64,000 nt of DNA, taken from assembly GCF_002100115.1 (NCBI RefSeq), contig NZ_ANBM01000001.1, forward strand, positions 1 through 64,000. Reading direction: 5' to 3'. A model generated the notes under the pieces. The model searched no databases, had not been told where the DNA came from, and worked only from the letters and a program-made list of their open reading frames with translations. Position 1 is the first letter of the stretch. Each line of letters begins with the position of its first letter. The stretch comes from Anaerovibrio sp. JC8 (lineage in GTDB: Bacteria > Bacillota > Negativicutes > Selenomonadales > Selenomonadaceae). A program made the position numbers and the translations under genes. Positions 34,768 through 44,295 of this stretch are shown here, one piece after another.

Positions 34768-37700
34768 TTAGCATTCGATTCTTTTTTGTGCTTCTTCTAT
34801 ATTATACATAGCCTCACGTTTATATTCGTCTGCAATTTTCCTAAGAATATCCGCATACCGAGAATATCCCTTCGCTTCTACAATATTCGCCCTATTGTTA
34901 TAATCTTCAGATAGTTCCAATTCTGGCTTGCCCTCTGGGTCAACATAATGTGCCCCTCTTTGATTAATAATACCTAAATAATATCCACGCCGAAGTGCAT
35001 CATTTTCGGCTAAATTTAGTTCCTTAACGATAGCCATTGGAGGAAATTTGTCAGCGTCTAAAGTTGCATACGACAATCCTGAACCGACCGTATACATTGC
35101 TACTTCAAAGCGCTCATGCTCTTTACTCCATTTTTTCACTGAATCCATCCAAGCTTTAAAAATATTTTCATCAAAAACACCATCCCAATTGATTCCTGGC
35201 GTAACCTTATATTGAAACAAAACACTAAACAGTCTATCAGCAACTCCTTTATTTACATCAACTTCATCTTGGTCACCAGATTTTCCCTTATAAAAATGCT
35301 CAAGCATACTACAAAAATAATCTGGCTCAAGACTTAATCTTGTATTTAATGCGCGTGGCTGCTCTCCTGAATATATATCAATAAAAGGTAAATAAATAAA
35401 ATCTATATCACTTCGCAATTGCAAATCTACGTTTTCCTGTTTTTGGAACCAACTAATTATGTTTTTTATAGCAAAACTATCAATTGACTCATTACCTATA
35501 GATTCCTCTGTTCCTGCAAGTATTAATAGATTATAAACGTCACTTGCCGTAATGACTGGTTCAAATTCAGAACGTCCGAGCAAATTTACGGCTGTAATAT
35601 ATCGCTTGCAAGACTTAAGTTTTTCTAAAATAATACTTAAAAATTTAATATCTGCCTCGTTGCAGCAATAAGGCATCACCGCTTTTTCCCAATAAGCATA
35701 CTCATCTGTCAAAACTATATTTACTATTTTTATTAATTCTTGTGATAATGGTATCTTTGAGAGCATCTCTAAAATAAACCCTTGATCCTTACTACTCAAT
35801 GAAGTGGCTAGGACTTCTGATGCCCCACGACAATATAAAAAAGATGCAAGACAGGAAATGGTAAACTCTTTTGACAATGTCTCCAAATAACATGCATCAA
35901 TTATCATTGACTGCTCACCAACATTCAGCGACCCACCCAGTCTTCTTGCAACATCATCTATGTTTTTCACCGCATAGCCAAACGCTTCAGTTCCCTCATA
36001 TCCATAACGATCAAAAATTTCCCTTACTGCCACACTCTTTTCAGTCTCAACCTTTTGCCATGTACTAACATAGTCACCCTTATCAATAAAACGCTTCGTT
36101 CCCAAATACAACTCACGATACTTTAGCCTAATATCGTCTGGTTCCATCTTTTCAATCAAATTCTGAAATCTATCCATTTTTTTTTGCAAAACTTTACCTG
36201 CTGTAGTTTTTATCAGTTCAATACTCTCACACAAATTTAACCACAGAGAAAAGATATGCTCTTTCGTATTTTTTTCAATACAGGTATCTATATGATCTAA
36301 GTAATTATCTAATGTTTGGTCATTCATATATGTTATTTTACTAGTCAAGTCTACAATTTTGTTAACATCACACTGTGCCTCATCAACCGCTAACCCCAAT
36401 AAATAAGCATACTCGTTACTTATTTCTGCACTCGTAACATTTATTTTTTCTGGAATATCTAATAATAGATACCGTGGTCTAGGATTATTCATACTTGTAC
36501 ATCCATAACTCGGCAATAATTGACTTAACACGTCCCAATAAATATCCATGTTTTCATTTTTTAGGCTTAATAACGCATTCTTTCTTTTTGCAAAACCTGC
36601 AACTGTCTGTGGATACCAAGGAAGTAATATTGAAATGATAGAATTTTTGGGTGTATTAGACCAATTAGTTTTTGTATATGACAATGTTTCCAACAATCCC
36701 AATATTCGTATAGAACGAACTAAAAAATCTGGCGACCATGCCAATATTTCCAAGGACCATAACAGATGAGTAATATAATTGGCTGTGCCAAATAATCCAC
36801 TTTTTTGCGGGAATAAACGCAAAATTTCTTGAGGTTTATTTATTATTCCCTGTTCAATCATATCCAAAAAGCATTCTGGATCCAACTCTGCTAAATATTC
36901 CAAACAATCACTAAGACTTGCCCATCTAGTCCATTCAACATTTTGCAACGTTTCTCTTACCAACAGTGAAATCATATTTTCGATTTTATTACGGTTACAA
37001 TTAGATATATCAGGAAGTGCTTTTTTGATCCAGCATACACTTTCAATTAAACTCTTACGCAGTTCAACAGAATTATCGTACTCATCTGAAACAGAATAAC
37101 AGTAATCATTTTGATTCATTACCATTTTACTTTTTTGCAATAAAACATTTTTAGTTGCTTTGACTAATTTTTCAATAGAAGCATCAAATAACATTTCTTT
37201 ACACTGGAGCAATATTTCGTCTTTATGAAGTACCTTCCAACTTCCATTAGTCAATTGCAAATAAGCAGAATTACCCAAAATCATATTCTTTGCTTTTAGT
37301 TCAAAATCTGAATAATTCAAGCCTGAGATTTTTTTAATAGTCTGCCTATCAAAATCATTATCCTCCCTCCAAGCCCCAATCATAGCAATAGTTGGAACAA
37401 AAAAATCTAGTCCTGTAATTGGAGCAGGAATAAAGGTTATTAACTTTTTAACTAAAAATAAATCCTGTATACCCTTATCAATATTATTCATGTCAATAGA
37501 AGCACCAGCCTGATTGCAGAAGCCCGCATATTCTACAAGCCTTTCCCAAACACCATAGGCATCCATTGAAGAATTGCACTTAATTAATGCAGCTGATAAT
37601 GTACGATTTACGCTTTCATTACAATCCATATCAAACAACAACAAAATAAATGCCTTACAAAAACGCCATAATGCAAATGGTTCTGGCTTACTCCCCTTAT

Positions 37701-38226
37701 AGGATGTAATAATATTTTCTATAGTATTATAAGTTTTGTCGATATCTGAACTAGCATAATTGACAAGACTTATTCTACGCCTAAAATCTTTTTCATCACT
37801 TGATACAATGGCCTGCTCATGTATAAACCTTAATGCTTTTTGTTTACTAGGATGAATCTGTGCTGTTAACAAAGCAATTTGGTCTTTTTCTTTGTCAAAA
37901 GAATCTTTACAAAAATCACTCCATGCTGCACAAATAACTTCCTGAAATGTCTTATCTTTTTCAGTTACCTTTACACTATGTTTTATTTGGCAGAGCATTT
38001 TTCTATCTTTATTTTTACCATAAGTAAATACTACCAAGTCATCAACATCATATCCCAAATGTTTAGCTTGAAAGCACACTTTTTTTGTCCTCTCATTCAA
38101 TGCAGGGCAGAATCCATCTATCAACAAAGATAAAAGGAACATCGCCTGGATGCGCTGCTCAAAATTCCCCCCTCCATTCCCTGTTGAAAAGGGATTACTT
38201 ATTTTACTAACCATGTTTTTTCCCAT
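34768..38226 (-). CDS. Large protein with N-terminal Cap4-like nuclease domain, putative defence effector
   Basis: 1152 residues. The N-terminal 200 resemble the restriction-like nuclease domain (Cap4/DUF4297 type) that heads many anti-phage proteins: NPFSTGNGGGNFE (11-23), then DVDDLVVF (60-67) and CQIKHSV (79-85). E23, D63, Q80 and K82 are the likely PD-(D/E)xK residues. The remaining 900 residues look mainly helical. I find no Walker A or B motif, unlike Avs-type STAND proteins. The C-terminal tail (RRGYYLGIINQRGAHYVDPEG, then a GYSRYADILRKIADEYKREA helix) resembles tails of other defence NTPase proteins. GGAG lies 8 nt before the ATG. Function inferred from domain and island context only. 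Confidence 0.75.
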   Translation of the reverse strand: MGKNMVSKISNPFSTGNGGGNFEQRIQAMFLLSLLIDGFCPALNERTKKVCFQAKHLGYDVDDLVVFTYGKNKDRKMLCQIKHSVKVTEKDKTFQEVICAAWSDFCKDSFDKEKDQIALLTAQIHPSKQKALRFIHEQAIVSSDEKDFRRRISLVNYASSDIDKTYNTIENIITSYKGSKPEPFALWRFCKAFILLLFDMDCNESVNRTLSAALIKCNSSMDAYGVWERLVEYAGFCNQAGASIDMNNIDKGIQDLFLVKKLITFIPAPITGLDFFVPTIAMIGAWREDNDFDRQTIKKISGLNYSDFELKAKNMILGNSAYLQLTNGSWKVLHKDEILLQCKEMLFDASIEKLVKATKNVLLQKSKMVMNQNDYCYSVSDEYDNSVELRKSLIESVCWIKKALPDISNCNRNKIENMISLLVRETLQNVEWTRWASLSDCLEYLAELDPECFLDMIEQGIINKPQEILRLFPQKSGLFGTANYITHLLWSLEILAWSPDFLVRSIRILGLLETLSYTKTNWSNTPKNSIISILLPWYPQTVAGFAKRKNALLSLKNENMDIYWDVLSQLLPSYGCTSMNNPRPRYLLLDIPEKINVTSAEISNEYAYLLGLAVDEAQCDVNKIVDLTSKITYMNDQTLDNYLDHIDTCIEKNTKEHIFSLWLNLCESIELIKTTAGKVLQKKMDRFQNLIEKMEPDDIRLKYRELYLGTKRFIDKGDYVSTWQKVETEKSVAVREIFDRYGYEGTEAFGYAVKNIDDVARRLGGSLNVGEQSMIIDACYLETLSKEFTISCLASFLYCRGASEVLATSLSSKDQGFILEMLSKIPLSQELIKIVNIVLTDEYAYWEKAVMPYCCNEADIKFLSIILEKLKSCKRYITAVNLLGRSEFEPVITASDVYNLLILAGTEESIGNESIDSFAIKNIISWFQKQENVDLQLRSDIDFIYLPFIDIYSGEQPRALNTRLSLEPDYFCSMLEHFYKGKSGDQDEVDVNKGVADRLFSVLFQYKVTPGINWDGVFDENIFKAWMDSVKKWSKEHERFEVAMYTVGSGLSYATLDADKFPPMAIVKELNLAENDALRRGYYLGIINQRGAHYVDPEGKPELELSEDYNNRANIVEAKGYSRYADILRKIADEYKREAMYNIEEAQKRIEC

Positions 38227-38464
38227 AAAAGCATCTCCATAGATTGAAAAATAATAAGTAATAATCTTTCTATATGGTATTTTTAGAAAAGAATTACTCT
38301 CATTAAAACTTACCCCATTATAAAAAAATCAATTATGCCAAAACGAAAAATCTGTCATTACTATCTTCAATAACAATTTAACATCCATTTTTTGTCCCCG
38401 AAACATCTATTTCACCACAAAAAATCAGTAACAATATTGTTCATCCATTAAAAAATCGAATTAC
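38227..38464 (-). other. Intergenic region between the two nuclease genes
   Basis: 238 bp, very A/T-rich, with no gene. It contains the perfect 12-bp palindrome AACAATATTGTT at 38430-38441, possibly an operator or part of the upstream gene's 3' end. There is a good -10 (TATAAT, minus strand, near 38325) without a convincing -35, so the 1152-residue gene may have its own promoter. No intrinsic terminator is obvious. Confidence 0.4.
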
Positions 38465-40339
38465 TTAAACATTACTTCCACCATTTCTTGTCTTTTGACG
38501 CTTCTTTTTAGCACAACGTGGGCACCCATGACCATCTTTAAGCATATGCGGTGTTGCATACCAGTTATTACCACATTGCTTACAATGACATTCAATTTTT
38601 GTGTCAGTACTAATATATTCTCCAATAATATCTATATTGGGGTTCACAACACTCATTTGAAAAACAAATTCTTCTGTTGATAATTTTCTTGTTCCACCAC
38701 ATGCAGGACAACCGGTTGGTTTAGAACTTATTAACTGCCCTGCGGCTGGCTTCCACCTGTAACCACACTTATTACATTTACAAGCAATCTTTTCTTTACT
38801 ACCTCTATATTCACTTTCAACCTCTATATGTGGATTAATAGAATGTAGCTTTTGAATAAACTCAGACTGTGAATACATTCTCTTCTTTCTGCGTATCTCG
38901 ATTCCACATTTAGGGCATCCTTTCCCAGCAAGTAAATCGCCAGGGGAAACATACCACTCTTTGTCACAAACCATACATCTACACAGGAGTTTTGAAGCTA
39001 CAGATTCATACTCCCCCATAACTTCTATTGTTTTATTTATCCCTCTAAGACGCTCCTTAAATTGTTCTGTTGTTACTCTCCGTGATTTAATATATGCTAA
39101 TCTACTTATTCTTTCCCACACTGGTTCGGTAAAATCGTTTGTAATATTTATCATCGCAAACAAGCTTTTTACGAGCATAACCAATCTCGAAAACTCTCTT
39201 TGATTCGCTAAATCTGACTCTAATGTAACTATGTTAGACTTATCCAAAGAACCCCCGTCATAATCATAATAGATAATAATTAATTTTATATTTTTAGCCT
39301 TACACAGTGATTGCTTTTGTATATCCATTTTATATTTCTTACAGTGCCACGTCCAAGACCCTGGTTCAATTGCAAAATTTTTAGACGGAATAAAAATATC
39401 TAGCTCTTTTCCAATGACTGACCTATCCCTTGAAATGACATTTTCCTCCCCTAATACCCAAATAAACGATTGGAGGATAAATTGCTCAACATAAGATGTC
39501 GAAGCATGCGCACAATTTGGGCATCCTCTTTTATGTAATAACATATGAGGAGTTACTTCCCATTCATAGCTGCAAATTTTACATTTGCATAATATTTTTT
39601 CATTTACACCTTTGTACTCACCTAAAACGAATATATTATCATTAATAGCTGCCAATTCAGCAATGAACTCATCATGCGCACGCTTATGTTTTTCACCTCT
39701 TACTTCATAAGAGCATTTTCTACAAGATCTTCCACGCAGCAAACTGTCACCAATAGGTGACCAAACATTACCACATTTCTTGCACTTACAAGCAATACGA
39801 TTTTTGGTACCAGTATATTTTCCAATCAGTTCGATACTATCATTTATAGCCGACACTTTCTTAATGAATTCCTCTTGAGACATTCCACTCTTTCGTGCAA
39901 CAGCTTTTTTAGAACAATTTGGGCAGTGGCTCTTTCCCATTAATAAATTATTTGCTGTTGGTAACCATTCAAAACCACATTTGTTGCAACAGCATCTCAC
40001 CTTTGCAGATGAACGCGTATACTCATCTAATACTTTAATCGTTGAATCTATTTCTCTAATTTTTTCCACAAAACTTTTATTATTCCAATCCCTTTTGACG
40101 CATGTTTTTCCTTTATGTGAACTACTCATTTTAACTTTAGCGCACTCAGGACAATTCGTTCCACGCAAAATATTGCCAGCTTCGGGAAACCATATATTAT
40201 TACATATTAGGCAATGACATTCAATAACATCTCCAAGCTTGCTATATACTCCAACCACATCAATATTAGGAGATATTTCTTTTATTTTTTTACGAAAAGA
40301 ATCTGTATTCCACTTTGTTTGAGGATGTTTTTCCATCAT
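38465..40339 (-). CDS. Seven-repeat zinc-ribbon protein with inserted nuclease-like domain
   Basis: 624 residues from the ATG at 40339 (GGAG 6 nt upstream; an ATG four codons earlier overlaps that site). Numbering here is from that earlier ATG. Seven repeats of about 60-65 residues share F-x7-IN..I.V.GEY, two paired CxC/CxxC sites, a W, LL.G and CP.C: near 19-70, 94-146, 162-213, 229-280, 430-482, 498-551 and 561-613. Between repeats 4 and 5 (287-405) is a Vsr/PD-(D/E)xK-like domain: E289, ISRDRS, ELDIFIP (316-322), AIEPG (327-331), D343 and the KLIIIYYD strand. The repeats resemble DUF4379-type zinc ribbons. DNA binding and cleavage are inferred. Confidence 0.75.
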   Translation of the reverse strand: MMEKHPQTKWNTDSFRKKIKEISPNIDVVGVYSKLGDVIECHCLICNNIWFPEAGNILRGTNCPECAKVKMSSSHKGKTCVKRDWNNKSFVEKIREIDSTIKVLDEYTRSSAKVRCCCNKCGFEWLPTANNLLMGKSHCPNCSKKAVARKSGMSQEEFIKKVSAINDSIELIGKYTGTKNRIACKCKKCGNVWSPIGDSLLRGRSCRKCSYEVRGEKHKRAHDEFIAELAAINDNIFVLGEYKGVNEKILCKCKICSYEWEVTPHMLLHKRGCPNCAHASTSYVEQFILQSFIWVLGEENVISRDRSVIGKELDIFIPSKNFAIEPGSWTWHCKKYKMDIQKQSLCKAKNIKLIIIYYDYDGGSLDKSNIVTLESDLANQREFSRLVMLVKSLFAMINITNDFTEPVWERISRLAYIKSRRVTTEQFKERLRGINKTIEVMGEYESVASKLLCRCMVCDKEWYVSPGDLLAGKGCPKCGIEIRRKKRMYSQSEFIQKLHSINPHIEVESEYRGSKEKIACKCNKCGYRWKPAAGQLISSKPTGCPACGGTRKLSTEEFVFQMSVVNPNIDIIGEYISTDTKIECHCKQCGNNWYATPHMLKDGHGCPRCAKKKRQKTRNGGSNV

Positions 40340-40742
40340 AATAAACTCCATAAATAATATAACGAATCCAGTATTACTTAAAACTTGATATTGTTTTTGA
40401 GACGTCAGTTTTGATTATTTCCATAATAGTATTTCGCACTATATTACTACTTATCCTGCTTGCAACCAAATTAAAAATCAATCTCTAACATGTATAAAAA
40501 CGAGCTTATCCTGTAAAAAAAGTTTTCCTCCCACCATCCTAAAATAATTCCACACAAATACTAAAAGAAGTATTAAACTCGATTATTTAGCAAAAAAACT
40601 GACAAGCTATAAAAAGCTTGTCAGTTTTCTCTATTATTGCAGTATATAACTTGCATACCACTTTTCCCTATATGAATAAAATGATTATATACTGTTATAA
40701 TTTTAGTGAATACCCCAATACATGTTCTATTTGTTGCTTTAA
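40340..40742. other. Intergenic region at the right edge of the island
   Basis: 403 bp without a gene. It holds the guaA-side terminator (40590-40632) and a short inverted repeat AATACT-AAAAG-AAGTATT near 40558. No start codon with a good ribosome site is seen, nor a tRNA or recognisable attachment site. Confidence 0.5.
40590..40632 (-). terminator. Bidirectional terminator after guaA
   Basis: ACTGACAAGC / GCTTGTCAGT stem. The minus strand continues with seven T and the plus strand with TTTTC. Confidence 0.85.
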
Positions 40743-42287
40743 TTATTCAAATTCAATAGTTGCAGGTGGTTTGGAGGTGCAGTCGTACATTACGCGGTTT
40801 ACGCCCTTTACCTCGTTGACGATACGGTTGGTAACCTTGTGGAGAACCTCCCAAGGTATCTGGGCGCTTTCAGCGGTCATAAAGTCGCTGGTCATTACGG
40901 CACGCAGTGCAATGGCATAATCATAGGTTCTGAAGTCACCCATAACGCCTACGGAACGCATATTGGTCAGTGCTGCGAAATACTGGCCCAGGTTCTTGTC
41001 TACTCCGGCCTTGGCAATTTCCTCACGGTAAATTGCATCAGCATCCTGAACAATCTTAACCTTTTCTGCGGTAACCTCACCGATAATGCGGATGCCCAGA
41101 CCAGGACCCGGGAATGGCTGACGATTTACCAGATACTCCGGAATCTCCAGCTCACGGCCGGCCTTGCGAACCTCGTCCTTAAATAGCAGACGCAGTGGCT
41201 CCACGATTTCCTTGAAGTCCACATAATCAGGCAGACCGCCTACATTATGATGGGACTTGATAACGGCGGACTTGCCCAGACCGCTCTCAATAACATCCGG
41301 ATAAATGGTACCCTGTACCAAAAAGTCTACGGCACCAATTTTCTTGGCCTCTTCCTCGAATACCCGGATAAACTCCTCGCCGATAATCTTACGCTTGGCC
41401 TCCGGCTCAGTTACACCCTTGAGCTTTTCGTAGAAGCGCTCCTGGGCATTAACCCGGATAAAGTTCAGATCATAAGGACCCTCAGGACCAAATACGGCCT
41501 CAACCTGATCACCTTCATCCTTGCGGAGCAGGCCGTGGTCTACAAATACACAGGTCAGCTGCTTGCCGATAGCCTTGGACAGAAGAACTGCGGCTACAGA
41601 GGAATCTACACCGCCGGACAGGGCACACAGGGCCTTGCCATTACCGATTTTCTCCTTCAGCTGCTGGATGGTGGTGGCCACGAAGGAATCCATGCGCCAG
41701 TCACCGGAGCACTCACATACCTTGTAAACAAAGTTGCTGAGCATCTTGGAGCCCTCTACGGAGTGAAGCACCTCCGGATGGAACTGTACCGCATAAATCT
41801 TGCGGGACTCGTCCTCCATACCGGCTACAGGGCAAACAGGGGTATCAGCAGTAACTGTGAAGCCCTCAGGTGCCTTGGAAATATAATCTGTATGGCTCAT
41901 CCAGCAGATGGTCTTGCTGGAAACATCAGCAAACAATTTGGAAGCGGAACTCTTGATAGAAACCTCGGTCTTGCCATACTCACTGACTGGTGCGGTATCT
42001 ACCTTGCCCCCCAGGAGATGGGCAATCAGCTGAGAACCATAGCAAATACCCAAAACCGGCACACCCAGCTCAAAAATTTCAGTGCTAATGGTAGCGGATT
42101 CAGGCTTGTAAACGCTATTAGGACCACCAGTAAAAATAATGCCCTTTGGATTCATTTCCTTAATCTTCTCAATGCTTAAGGTATTCGGATGAACCTCGCA
42201 GTATACATTACATTCACGGACACGACGGGCAATCAGCTGATTATACTGACCACCAAAATCCAATACCAGTATCATTTCATTTGCCAA
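40743..42287 (-). CDS. guaA: GMP synthase (glutamine-hydrolysing)
   Basis: A 514-residue cytoplasmic enzyme converting XMP to GMP. The class I amidotransferase half carries the nucleophile Cys in GICYGSQ and the His in VQFHPEV. The PP-loop ATP pyrophosphatase half begins [12 protein letters not shown], and the dimerisation domain ends at PPATIEFE. The TTG at 42287 is taken as start because AAGGAGG lies 9 nt upstream; the next in-frame ATG is 21 nt from it. It is a single gene with a terminator after it and a three-hairpin repeat before it. Confidence 0.96.
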   Translation of the reverse strand: MANEMILVLDFGGQYNQLIARRVRECNVYCEVHPNTLSIEKIKEMNPKGIIFTGGPNSVYKPESATISTEIFELGVPVLGICYGSQLIAHLLGGKVDTAPVSEYGKTEVSIKSSASKLFADVSSKTICWMSHTDYISKAPEGFTVTADTPVCPVAGMEDESRKIYAVQFHPEVLHSVEGSKMLSNFVYKVCECSGDWRMDSFVATTIQQLKEKIGNGKALCALSGGVDSSVAAVLLSKAIGKQLTCVFVDHGLLRKDEGDQVEAVFGPEGPYDLNFIRVNAQERFYEKLKGVTEPEAKRKIIGEEFIRVFEEEAKKIGAVDFLVQGTIYPDVIESGLGKSAVIKSHHNVGGLPDYVDFKEIVEPLRLLFKDEVRKAGRELEIPEYLVNRQPFPGPGLGIRIIGEVTAEKVKIVQDADAIYREEIAKAGVDKNLGQYFAALTNMRSVGVMGDFRTYDYAIALRAVMTSDFMTAESAQIPWEVLHKVTNRIVNEVKGVNRVMYDCTSKPPATIEFE

Positions 42288-42331
42288 GAGTTATAGCCTC
42301 CTTCAAAATTAGTCGAAAATGTCACAAGTCA

Positions 42332-42473
42332 TTATAACGCAATTGTTCAAATTTTGCCATAGGCAAAATATTTCTATTAGCGTTTCAACGAGGCGGGAGA
42401 TAATTACTCGCTGCCTGTTATTTGTTTTTTCTTACTTGCAGAAGAATAAGACAGCTTTTTGCCGAGTTATAAC
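42332..42473 (-). repeat. Three-hairpin repeat element, copy 1 (upstream of guaA)
   Basis: 142 bp bounded by TTATAAC and its inverse GTTATAA. Three hairpins: 42351-42369 (ATTTTGCC/GGCAAAAT), 42387-42419 (AAC-G-AGGC..GAG / CTC..GCCT-GTT) and 42430-42451 (TCTTA-CTT / AAG-TAAGA). It shares ATTGTTCAAATTTT and TTAGCGTTTCAACGAG with the copy at 48720-48867. The left end supplies TATAAT facing guaA, so it may carry the guaA promoter. Confidence 0.8.
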
Positions 42474-42490
42474 ATACCCGAATAATTAAT

Positions 42491-42520
42491 AAAAGGGACT
42501 GCTTTACGCAATCCCTTTAC
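42491..42520 (-). terminator. Terminator after recX
   Basis: Minus strand AAAGGGATTGC-GTAAA-GCAGTCCCTTT followed by TATTAATT. Confidence 0.8.
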
Positions 42521-42546
42521 AAAGAATCCAATTCAATTTATTTGAT

Positions 42547-43017
42547 TTATTCCCCGGAATCCTCCTCAGGCCACTCCTGCCGATAAGCCTCAATGGCATC
42601 TCTGGCGGCACTGAAGTCATAGCCTCTGGTGTACAGATATTGCTGCATTTTTCTCATATCTGCTCCCGGCCTGAACTTGCTGCGCAGGACCCGGCTGGCC
42701 TTTGCCAGCTCCCGGTCATATATCTCCTCAGGCACACAGGAACGGACCAGAGAGCTGTCATAGCCCTTTTGCATCAGCTTGGCGCAAATCTGCTTTACAC
42801 TGTAGCTGGAGGACTCGTAGAGATATTCAAACCTTCGTTGGCAGCCGGCCTCATCGTCGATAAAGTGCTTCTCCTGAAGCCACTCCACCGTCTCCTGAAT
42901 CTCCTCTTCGCTGTAATCCTTGCGGGCCAGCTTTTCCTTCAGCCGGCGAACGCTTTGATCACTGCGGGACAATAAATCCACGGCCTTGGCCTTGGCTGAT
43001 GGCTTATAATTACTCAT
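42547..43017 (-). CDS. recX: Regulatory protein RecX
   Basis: 156 residues of the helical RecX family, which blocks extension of RecA filaments. Three repeats are visible, with [33 protein letters not shown] near the N-terminus and [15 protein letters not shown] in the middle. It overlaps the end of recA by 8 bp, so translation is coupled to RecA and RecX should stay sub-stoichiometric. A terminator follows. Confidence 0.93.
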   Translation of the reverse strand: MSNYKPSAKAKAVDLLSRSDQSVRRLKEKLARKDYSEEEIQETVEWLQEKHFIDDEAGCQRRFEYLYESSSYSVKQICAKLMQKGYDSSLVRSCVPEEIYDRELAKASRVLRSKFRPGADMRKMQQYLYTRGYDFSAARDAIEAYRQEWPEEDSGE

Positions 43018-44053
43018 CGCTACCGGTCTTGGACTTCTTGGTTGGTGAAGTCAGCTTCTGCATTACTGCATCATCCTTGAGCATTTCATGGACCTTGCCC
43101 TCAATTTCATCGAAGAGCTCCGGCTGATTTCTCAGGGCTTCCTTTACGGTATCCTTGCCCTGGCCAAGACGCTCTCCATTGTAGGAATACCAGCTGCCGC
43201 TCTTCTGGAGGATTTCCAAATCGGAGGCAATATCTATGAGACTGCTTTCACGGGATACGCCCTCGCCATACATGATATCAAATTCCGCTGTCTTAAATGG
43301 TGGAGCCACCTTGTTCTTAACAACCTTTACACGGGTGCGGTTACCCAGCACGTTGGTACCCTGCTTAATCTGGTCGTACTTGCGGACATCCAGACGGACA
43401 GAGGCGTAGAACTTCAGGGCACGGCCACCGGTGGTAACCTCTGGGTTGCCATACATAACGCCAACCTTCTCACGAATCTGGTTGATGAAAATAGCGGTGG
43501 TACGGGACTTGCTGATAACACCGGTAAGCTTGCGCATGGCCTGGCTCATGAGGCGGGCCAGCAGCCCCACATGGGCATCACCCATCTCACCTTCAATTTC
43601 TGCCTTTGGCACCAGAGCCGCTACAGAGTCCACTACGATAATATCAATGGCACCACTGCGAACCAGTGCCTCGGCGATTTCCAGAGCCTGCTCACCGGTA
43701 TCCGGCTGGGAAATCAGCAGGTTGTCAATATCTACGCCCAGCTTCTTGGCATAAACAGGGTCAAGGGCATGCTCCGCATCAATAAAAGCCGCAATACCGC
43801 CGTTCTTCTGTGCCTCCGCAATCATGTGGAGAGTAACGGTGGTCTTACCGGAGGACTCTGGACCGTAAATCTCAATGATACGTCCCCGTGGAATACCGCC
43901 CACACCCAGGGCAATATCCAGAGGCAGGATACCGGTAGGGATAACTTCCACGTTCATGTTATTGGCCGCATCACCCAGACGCATGATGGCCCCCTTGCCG
44001 TAATCCTTCTCAATCTGCTTTAACGCACTTTTTAAGGCTTCTTCCTTCTCCAT
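43010..44053 (-). CDS. recA: Recombinase RecA
   Basis: A 347-residue RecA. Walker A is GPESSGKT, Walker B is [12 protein letters not shown], loop L1 is [12 protein letters not shown] and loop L2 is [15 protein letters not shown]. The C-terminus is short, polar and lysine-rich, unlike the acidic tail of enterobacterial RecA. GAAGGGAG precedes the ATG. A consensus-like promoter and a possible LexA site lie upstream. Confidence 0.97.
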   Translation of the reverse strand: MEKEEALKSALKQIEKDYGKGAIMRLGDAANNMNVEVIPTGILPLDIALGVGGIPRGRIIEIYGPESSGKTTVTLHMIAEAQKNGGIAAFIDAEHALDPVYAKKLGVDIDNLLISQPDTGEQALEIAEALVRSGAIDIIVVDSVAALVPKAEIEGEMGDAHVGLLARLMSQAMRKLTGVISKSRTTAIFINQIREKVGVMYGNPEVTTGGRALKFYASVRLDVRKYDQIKQGTNVLGNRTRVKVVKNKVAPPFKTAEFDIMYGEGVSRESSLIDIASDLEILQKSGSWYSYNGERLGQGKDTVKEALRNQPELFDEIEGKVHEMLKDDAVMQKLTSPTKKSKTGSDE

Positions 44054-44099
44054 TAATAGTTATACTCCCTTCTATATTGGATATTTATTTCTTTGTTTT

Positions 44100-44113
44100 A
44101 GAATATGTATTCG
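44100..44113 (-). promoter_or_regulatory. Possible LexA-type operator of recA
   Basis: Minus strand CGAATACATATTCT resembles the Firmicutes SOS box CGAAC-N4-GTTCG but deviates at three consensus positions. It lies about 25 bp downstream of the -10, in the transcribed leader. Confidence 0.35.
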
Positions 44114-44136
44114 ATATTTTCATATCACTGTTAAGT

Positions 44137-44165
44137 ATTATACCAAACAAAAGTTTTTATTACAA
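44137..44165 (-). promoter_or_regulatory. Promoter of recA
   Basis: Minus strand TTGTAA (44160-44165), 17 bp, TATAAT (44137-44142) with TGG extended -10. Confidence 0.75.
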
Positions 44166-44237
44166 TACCCATTATTAGGTTGGCCTAATTATTTGTCACC
44201 AACTTATTATATTCTTATTATACTACTCTTAAATTAA

Positions 44238-44275
44238 AAAATGAAGCTATTTATATAAAATAGCTTCATTTTTAT
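44238..44275 (-). terminator. Terminator after the RND pump gene
   Basis: AAATGAAGCTATTT / AAATAGCTTCATTT stem with a short A/T loop, flanked by T runs in both orientations; 20 bp after the pump stop. Confidence 0.85.
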
Positions 44276-44295
44276 TAAATATATTTTCTTAAAAC

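Larger units (their letters stand above)
33915..40590. other. A/T-rich accessory island with nucleases and a toxin-antitoxin pair
   Basis: The stretch from about 34.0 to 40.5 kb differs visibly from its surroundings. Two 60-base lines I counted inside (36241, 35641) have 18 and 23 G+C; two outside (41041, 12481) have 29 and 36. All genes inside are defence- or mobility-like, flanked by an esterase gene and guaA. No integrase, tRNA or clear flanking direct repeat is visible, so its mode of arrival is unknown. Confidence 0.7.

Noticed and set aside
34768-38226. Canonical Avs (STAND NTPase) assignment for the 1152-residue protein
   Set aside because: No Walker A or B motif could be found; only the nuclease head and the C-terminal tail resemble that group.
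38465-40339. CRISPR-like or tandem DNA repeat in the island
   Set aside because: The periodicity is at protein level (zinc ribbons of about 60-65 residues); the DNA repeats are diverged and inside one open reading frame.
42332-42473. Purine-type riboswitch before guaA
   Set aside because: The conserved purine-aptamer loops and three-way junction are absent, and the same element precedes the unrelated RND operon.
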